Assembly: GCA_017561615.1 (NCBI GenBank) | Contig: JAFZBT010000019.1 | Span: 1-6,286, forward strand | DNA length: 6,286 nt | Reading direction: 5' to 3' | Source of the DNA: Erysipelotrichaceae bacterium | GTDB lineage: Bacteria; Bacillota_I; Bacilli_A; Erysipelotrichales; Erysipelotrichaceae | Shown here: positions 5,390-6,286 of the stretch, piece by piece | Numbering within the stretch: the stretch's first letter is position 1 | How the letters are laid out: every line of letters starts with the position of its first letter | Translations under genes and position numbers: made by a program | The notes under the pieces: model-generated | Databases searched by the model: none | Told to the model about the DNA's origin: nothing | Seen by the model: the letters and a program-made list of their open reading frames with translations, nothing else

Positions 5390-5857
5390 ATGATGAAGAA
5401 ACTGCCGCCCATCGAAAAGATCTATGAGGCCTACAGCGCCATCGCCGACGGCCGCATCAGCATGCACGAGCACTTTGCCGAAGTGACATCATCAGACCGG
5501 ACGAAGGATTACATCGTCACCTTTAACAACGGGGTCTACAGTTCCAATGACAACGGCTCCTACTGGCAGTCCTATGCCGGTTATCCGATCCTGGCGGTAC
5601 TGATGCTGCAGGGGAAACTGTCCTACGAACCGAAGACGGCCGCTCTTTTCCGGAACATCAACTGGAAGAAGCTGAACACTCAGTATAAGAACAAGTATGC
5701 GGATGCGGTCAGGGAAATCTTCCGGGACCTTCGCAACCGCGGCGTGGATACGGAAGAGATCAGCCGGCAGGTCCAGAACACCTACAATGAACTGAAGAGG
5801 CTGGACATCTCGCTGAAGAAGAGCTCGACCAAGCCCAACCTGAAAAGCGGCAAGTAA
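5390..5857 (+). CDS. Protein of unknown function, 155 aa
   Basis: I do not recognise a named family. The ATG at 5390 follows GGGAGG (5375-5380) by 9 nt; a second ATG directly after is also possible. The protein has no signal peptide, no convincing membrane segment and no cysteine, so it is probably cytoplasmic. An N-terminal helix (about 6-20) leads to a beta-like stretch with SSDRTKDY (34-41), then a distinctive segment YSSNDNGSYWQSYAGYPI (50-67), rich in Asn, Tyr and Trp, and a short hydrophobic AVLML (69-73). Residues 96-145 look helical and charged, and the tail (143-155) is basic. The mid-protein segment looks like a conserved core rather than random sequence, and codon use matches the neighbouring core genes. 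It has its own promoter and converges on the murA-type gene, so the neighbours do not suggest a role. Confidence 0.85.
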   Translation: MMKKLPPIEKIYEAYSAIADGRISMHEHFAEVTSSDRTKDYIVTFNNGVYSSNDNGSYWQSYAGYPILAVLMLQGKLSYEPKTAALFRNINWKKLNTQYKNKYADAVREIFRDLRNRGVDTEEISRQVQNTYNELKRLDISLKKSSTKPNLKSGK

Positions 5858-5866
5858 ACAGATATG

Positions 5867-5888
5867 AAAAAGCGCCACTGGCGCTTTT
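5867..5888. terminator. Bidirectional terminator between the convergent genes
   Basis: AGCGCC (5871-5876) and GGCGCT (5880-5885) flank an ACT loop. The A-run at 5867-5870 and TTTT at 5885-5888 extend the pairing and provide U-tracts on both strands. It serves the 155-aa gene on the plus strand and the murA-type gene on the minus strand, where the run of five T is slightly longer. Confidence 0.88.
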
Positions 5889-5907
5889 GTCTTGATTGGA
5901 CAGATGA

Positions 5908-6286
5908 TCAGTCGATGTGTTCTCTCCAGATGTCAGCGCCCAGATTTCTGAGCTTGCTGACGATGTCCTGGTAGCCGCGGTCAATGTGCTTGATCTCGTG
6001 AATGGTCGTCGTGCCGTCGGCCATCAGGCCGGCTATGACAAGAGCAGCACCGCAGCGCAGGTCCGTAGCCGTCACGTCACAGCCATGCAGACCGGTAATG
6101 CCAGTTATCTGAGCCTGAGGAATCTCGATCTGAACGCTGGCTCCCATCTTCTCCAGCTGTTCACAGGCCTTGAAGCGTTCCGGGTAAATGGTCTCCAGGA
6201 TGGTGGAGGTTCCTTCGGCCTTGGTCATCAGCGCGGAAAGCGGAGACTGCAGGTCGGTCGCAAATCCCGGATAGGGCATGGTCGTA
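5908..6286 (-). CDS. murA: UDP-N-acetylglucosamine 1-carboxyvinyltransferase, C-terminal part
   Basis: MurA transfers enolpyruvate from phosphoenolpyruvate to UDP-GlcNAc, the first committed step of peptidoglycan synthesis in the cytoplasm; it is the fosfomycin target. Only the last 125 residues or so are in the window. The reading frame runs off the right edge, and the ATG at 6279 is internal (TTMPYPGF). Visible marks are PYPGFATDLQ with the catalytic Asp (codon 6253-6255, equivalent to E. coli Asp305), ATDLRCGAALVIAG, and HIDRGY with its Arg (codon 5977-5979, equivalent to E. coli Arg397). The C-terminus ends normally with LGADIWRE. The active-site Cys/Asp that decides fosfomycin sensitivity lies outside. 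GFATDLQ, rather than GFPTD(M/L)Q, suggests the second Gram-positive paralogue (MurZ/MurAB type); this is from memory and unproven. The gene converges on the 155-aa gene. Confidence 0.94.
   Translation of the reverse strand, partial: TTMPYPGFATDLQSPLSALMTKAEGTSTILETIYPERFKACEQLEKMGASVQIEIPQAQITGITGLHGCDVTATDLRCGAALVIAGLMADGTTTIHEIKHIDRGYQDIVSKLRNLGADIWREHID

Noticed and set aside
5908..6279. Treating the murA-type frame as a complete 123-aa gene starting at 6279
   Set aside because: The ATG is the internal Met of the TMPYPGF loop. The frame continues to the window edge, and MurA is normally about 420 residues.
1..6286. CRISPR array, tRNA or rRNA gene, insertion sequence
   Set aside because: No regularly spaced repeats, tRNA-like cloverleaf, rRNA sequence, transposase frame or terminal inverted repeats were seen.

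Overview
The window comes from a member of the Bacillota (Firmicutes). The case rests on a tRNA-sensing T-box leader, an HPr with the regulatory Ser46 as well as catalytic His15, strong AGGAGG-type ribosome binding sites and a MurA of the second Gram-positive type. The genes are moderately GC-rich (about 60% in a counted stretch of metG). The gene set and style would fit an Erysipelotrichia-like lineage, but that placement is an inference and not secure. Most of the window is core housekeeping sequence, with one small accessory patch.

Layout. Positions 1-213 hold a complete methionine-type T-box riboswitch with its antiterminator/terminator switch. It controls metG (methionyl-tRNA synthetase, 229-2163), which is followed with a 4-nt GTGA overlap by rlmH (23S rRNA pseudouridine methyltransferase, 2160-2615) and a Rho-independent terminator (2616-2648). 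Positions 2641-3073 are an accessory patch: a promoter whose -10 box lies inside a perfect inverted repeat, a 21-codon stub that looks like the start of a HigB/Gp49-type toxin, and an intact XRE-family antitoxin-like regulator that overlaps the stub by ATGA. This looks like a toxin-antitoxin operon that has lost its toxin but kept its repressor and operator.

Positions 3112-3532 are a single-gene ptsH (HPr) unit with its own promoter, a catabolite-response-like sequence over the -35 region and a terminator. Positions 3540-5348 hold an alpha-phosphoglucomutase-type gene, also with its own promoter and terminator. A conserved-looking protein of unknown function (155 aa, 5390-5857) follows behind an extended -10 promoter. 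It converges on the 3' part of a MurA-type gene on the minus strand (5908 to beyond 6286), and a bidirectional terminator lies between the two.

How the genes relate. metG and rlmH both serve translation and would both answer to uncharged tRNA-Met. HPr governs sugar uptake and, through Ser46-P, carbon catabolite control. Phosphoglucomutase links glucose-6-phosphate to glucose-1-phosphate and so to envelope glycan precursors. MurA commits UDP-GlcNAc to peptidoglycan. No large novel system is visible. The most interesting items are the decayed toxin-antitoxin locus with its preserved operator, the coupling of rlmH to a Met T-box, the cre-like site on ptsH and the unrecognised 155-aa protein.
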